Assembly: GCA_937885345.1 (NCBI GenBank)
Contig: CAKZZH010000082.1
Location: forward strand, 1 to 17,439
Direction: 5' to 3'
DNA length: 17,439 nt
Source of the DNA: an uncultured Lachnospiraceae bacterium
GTDB lineage: Bacteria > Bacillota > Clostridia > Lachnospirales > Lachnospiraceae
Shown here: piece after piece, positions 14,873 to 17,439 of the stretch
How the letters are laid out: the number at the start of each line of letters is the position of its first letter
Numbering within the stretch: position 1 is the first letter of the stretch
The notes under the pieces: generated by a model
Database searches by the model: none
Told to the model about the DNA's origin: nothing
Seen by the model: only the letters and a program-made list of their open reading frames with translations
Translations under genes and position numbers: made by a program

Positions 14873-17439
14873 TTATTCTTCATCATCCGCAGGATCGAAA
14901 TCATCTTCGTACGGCTCGGCCTCTACATCGGTAAGCTCACCGTCTACAAACTCCTTCTGTGTAAATCCTGCCTTGGCAAATTCGTCACCGGAATCTTCAT
15001 ACTTGAAGTCATCATTGAATCCAAGAAGACGGTTAGGATTGGTCTCCGCATTGAGGTCTTCCTTGATATCAACTTCGTTACCGTTCTCATCGAGAACGGT
15101 GACATCAAGTGCGAGGCTTCGAAGTTCTTCGATAAGAACCTTGAAGGACTCGGGAATACCGGGCTCGGGAATGTTCTCACCCTTGATGATGGCCTCGTAG
15201 GTCTTAACACGTCCGACAACATCATCGGACTTAACGGTAAGGATCTCCTGAAGGGTATATGAAGCGCCATATGCCTCGAGAGCCCAAACCTCCATCTCTC
15301 CGAAACGCTGTCCACCAAACTGTGCTTTACCACCGAGAGGCTGCTGGGTTACAAGTGAATAAGGGCCGGTCGAACGAGCATGGATCTTATCATCAACCAG
15401 GTGGTGAAGTTTAAGATAATGCATGTGTCCGATCGTAACGGCTCCGTCGAAGTACTCACCCGTTCTACCGTCGCGAAGTCTTACTTTACCGTCGCGGGAA
15501 ATAGGCACGCCCTTCCACTCTTCTCTGTGATCGAGATGCTCCTCAAGGTACTCCATAACGTCCTTATCAAGAACATCCTTGTATTTCTTCTTAAAATCAG
15601 ACCACTCACCGTTAACATAGTCGTTAGCCATCTCGAGTGTATCCTGAATAGCTTTCTCGTCCGCGCCATCAAATACGGGTGTGGAAATGTTGAATCCGAG
15701 AGCCTTGGCAGCAAGTGAAAGATGGATCTCAAGCACCTGTCCGATATTCATACGTGAAGGCACACCCAAAGGATTAAGCACGATATCAAGAGGTCTTCCG
15801 TTAGGAAGGAAAGGCATGTCCTCAACCGGTAAAATACGTGAAACGACACCCTTGTTACCGTGACGACCGGCCATCTTATCACCAGGCTGAATATGACGCT
15901 TAACGGCGAGGTAAACCTTAACCATCTTCTGTACGCCCGGAGCGAGATCGTCACCCTTGGTGATCTTTCTCTTATGGGCTTCAAGCTTGGCGTCGTATTC
16001 ACGCTTTAACAGAACGATCTGGTTCTGCATTTCTTCGAGACGGCGCTGTGCGTCTTCATTGTTCAGGGACTGGCTGAACAGATCTGCATCTTCAATTGCG
16101 TCAACATTCTTAACACCGTTCTTTTCAAGGAGGTGACGAACGTTGCGGTAAATACCTGAACACAGGAAGTCGAGCTCTTCGTTGAGATCCTTCTTGGTCT
16201 TGGCAATCATGCTTTCTTCAATCTGCTTGGCTCTTTCGTCCTTTTCAAGACCTTCACGGGTGAATACCTGAACGTCAACAACGGTTGCGTGAGTACCTGC
16301 AGGAACACGTAAAGAAGTATCCTTAACTTCAGCGGCCTTTTCACCAAAGATTGCGCGTAAAAGTTTTTCTTCTGGAGTTAACTGGGTTTCTCCCTTAGGA
16401 GTTACCTTACCTACCAGAATATCGCCACCCTTAACTTCAGCACCGATGCAAACGATACCTGACTTGTCCAGCTTGCTGAGTGCAGCTTCGCCCACATTCG
16501 GAATATCCGCGGTGATGTCTTCGGCACCGAGCTTGGTGTCACGTGCGGTACAGGTCTGTTCGATAATGTGAATGGTAGTTAAACGGTCTTCGTTTGCAAC
16601 TCTTTCAGATACCAGGATGGAGTCTTCGAAGTTGTAGCCGTTCCAAGGCATGAACGCAACGCGGAGGTTCTGACCGAGAGCGAGTTCACCGAGGTCGGTT
16701 GAAGAACCGTCGGCAATAACGTCACCAACCTTCACGATTTCGCCAAGACTTACGCATGGACGCTTGTTGAGGCAGGTGTTCTGGTTAGAACGAGTGTACT
16801 TTGACAGATTGTAAATATCAATGCCAGGTTCACCGTCGCGAACTTCTTCAATGTTTACCTTGATGATGATTCTTGCACCGTCAACGTAGATTACTTCACC
16901 GCCGTGCTTTGCAATGGTGGTAACGCCTGAGTCAACGGCTACCGCTCTTTCCATGCCGGTACCTACGAACGGCTTTTCAGACAATACGGTAGGAACAGCC
17001 TGACGCTGCATGTTACAACCCATCAAAGCACGGTTTGCATCGTCATGCTCCAGGAACGGAATAAGAGCTGCAGAAACTGAAATTACCTGCTGAGGCGAAA
17101 CGTCCATATACTGAATATCTTTTGGCGAGCGAGTTGTATAATCACCAACTTTTCGGCAAGCAATCTGATCAGAAGCGAAACTTCCATCTTCTTTCATATC
17201 AACTGTAACCTGACCGATATAATAGCGATCTTCTTCAGTCGCAGTCATATATTTTACTTCATTTGTGGCTTTTCCATTTTCAACTTTTCGGAAAGGTGCT
17301 TCCAAAAATCCGTAATCATTTATCTTTGCGTAGATTGCAAGAGAAACGATAAGACCGATATTTGGACCTTCTGGAGTTTCGATAGGACACATTCGCCCGT
17401 AGTGCGTATAGTGAACATCACGAACTTCAAATCCAGCCC
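14873..17439 (-). CDS. rpoB: DNA-directed RNA polymerase beta subunit, 5'-truncated and mosaic
   Basis: Beta subunit of RNA polymerase, open to the window edge (first full codon at 17437, AGFEVRDVHYTHYGR, directly continuous with CPIETPEGPN), so the N-terminal third is missing. Three zones are visible. From the edge to about 17.04 kb, six of seven Lys codons after the CPIETPEG motif are AAA, and CGA arginine is common. From there to about 15.86 kb the protein is E. coli-like (VGTGMERAVAVDSGV, YTRSNQNTCLNKRPCVSLGE, MPWNGYNFEDSILVSER) with mostly AAG lysine. It carries an insert of about 100 residues between VFTRE and GDDLAPGV, whereas Firmicutes join these almost directly. Below about 15.83 kb it is Firmicutes-type (RILPVEDMPFLPNGRPLDI, STGPYSLVTQQPLGGKAQFG) and ends in an acidic tail. 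The frame is unbroken. A chimeric assembly is more likely than a natural hybrid. Confidence 0.93.
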   Translation of the reverse strand, partial: AGFEVRDVHYTHYGRMCPIETPEGPNIGLIVSLAIYAKINDYGFLEAPFRKVENGKATNEVKYMTATEEDRYYIGQVTVDMKEDGSFASDQIACRKVGDYTTRSPKDIQYMDVSPQQVISVSAALIPFLEHDDANRALMGCNMQRQAVPTVLSEKPFVGTGMERAVAVDSGVTTIAKHGGEVIYVDGARIIIKVNIEEVRDGEPGIDIYNLSKYTRSNQNTCLNKRPCVSLGEIVKVGDVIADGSSTDLGELALGQNLRVAFMPWNGYNFEDSILVSERVANEDRLTTIHIIEQTCTARDTKLGAEDITADIPNVGEAALSKLDKSGIVCIGAEVKGGDILVGKVTPKGETQLTPEEKLLRAIFGEKAAEVKDTSLRVPAGTHATVVDVQVFTREGLEKDERAKQIEESMIAKTKKDLNEELDFLCSGIYRNVRHLLEKNGVKNVDAIEDADLFSQSLNNEDAQRRLEEMQNQIVLLKREYDAKLEAHKRKITKGDDLAPGVQKMVKVYLAVKRHIQPGDKMAGRHGNKGVVSRILPVEDMPFLPNGRPLDIVLNPLGVPSRMNIGQVLEIHLSLAAKALGFNISTPVFDGADEKAIQDTLEMANDYVNGEWSDFKKKYKDVLDKDVMEYLEEHLDHREEWKGVPISRDGKVRLRDGRTGEYFDGAVTIGHMHYLKLHHLVDDKIHARSTGPYSLVTQQPLGGKAQFGGQRFGEMEVWALEAYGASYTLQEILTVKSDDVVGRVKTYEAIIKGENIPEPGIPESFKVLIEELRSLALDVTVLDENGNEVDIKEDLNAETNPNRLLGFNDDFKYEDSGDEFAKAGFTQKEFVDGELTDVEAEPYEDDFDPADDEE

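Noticed and set aside
14857..14904. N-terminal extension of rpoC from ATG 14904
   Set aside because: It would overlap the end of rpoB and contain the GGGAGA ribosome site of the better start at 14856.

Overview
The window is about 17.4 kb of bacterial chromosome, and every supported gene lies on the minus strand, so transcription runs from high to low coordinates. The rpoC gene, the 3' third of rpoB, SecA, RF2 and the clostridial-type aspartate kinase all resemble Firmicutes proteins. Strong GGAGG-type ribosome sites, a Cthe_2159-type surface lipoprotein and the overall style suggest a gut or rumen Lachnospiraceae (Butyrivibrio-like). This placement is inferred from protein character only; no search was run.

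Layout in order of transcription. (1) 17439-14873: rpoB, lacking its N-terminus at the window edge. (2) 14856-10990: rpoC, followed by a strong intrinsic terminator at 10915-10953. (3) 10747-8633: a predicted lipoprotein with a long Asp/Ser linker and a beta-helix carbohydrate-binding region. (4) 8440-5879: secA behind a near-consensus sigma-A promoter. (5) A closely spaced run follows with no clear intrinsic terminator: prfB (RF2, with the programmed +1 frameshift), cheW, hom, lysC, a YcxB-like membrane protein, an extended tsaE, and the start of a small zinc-ribbon gene cut off by the window at position 1. The secA promoter could therefore feed a long mixed operon covering protein export, translation termination, chemotaxis coupling, the first steps of the aspartate amino-acid pathway and tRNA t6A modification.

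Three things stand out. First, rpoB is a mosaic. Its 3' part (below about 15.83 kb) is Firmicutes-type and belongs with the neighbouring rpoC. The part upstream has an E. coli-like sequence with an insert of about 100 residues that Firmicutes lack. A further change in codon choice and protein character occurs near 17.02-17.06 kb. Both seams fall in nearly invariant motifs, so a chimeric metagenome contig is the leading explanation, with natural intragenic recombination as the alternative. Second, tsaE carries an internal insertion and a long C-terminal extension, and an internal in-frame start with a good Shine-Dalgarno sequence sits in the middle. Third, small related GCGCATA/ACGCRTAG repeats overlap the stop codons of secA and hom, and a related short palindrome overlaps the stop of prfB, which suggests a dispersed intergenic repeat family.

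No tRNA, rRNA, CRISPR array, transposase or prophage gene was seen. The largest gaps are 10748-10989 (terminator, leader hairpin, possible promoter) and 8441-8632 (hairpin, secA promoter). I found no clearly novel defence or mobile system.
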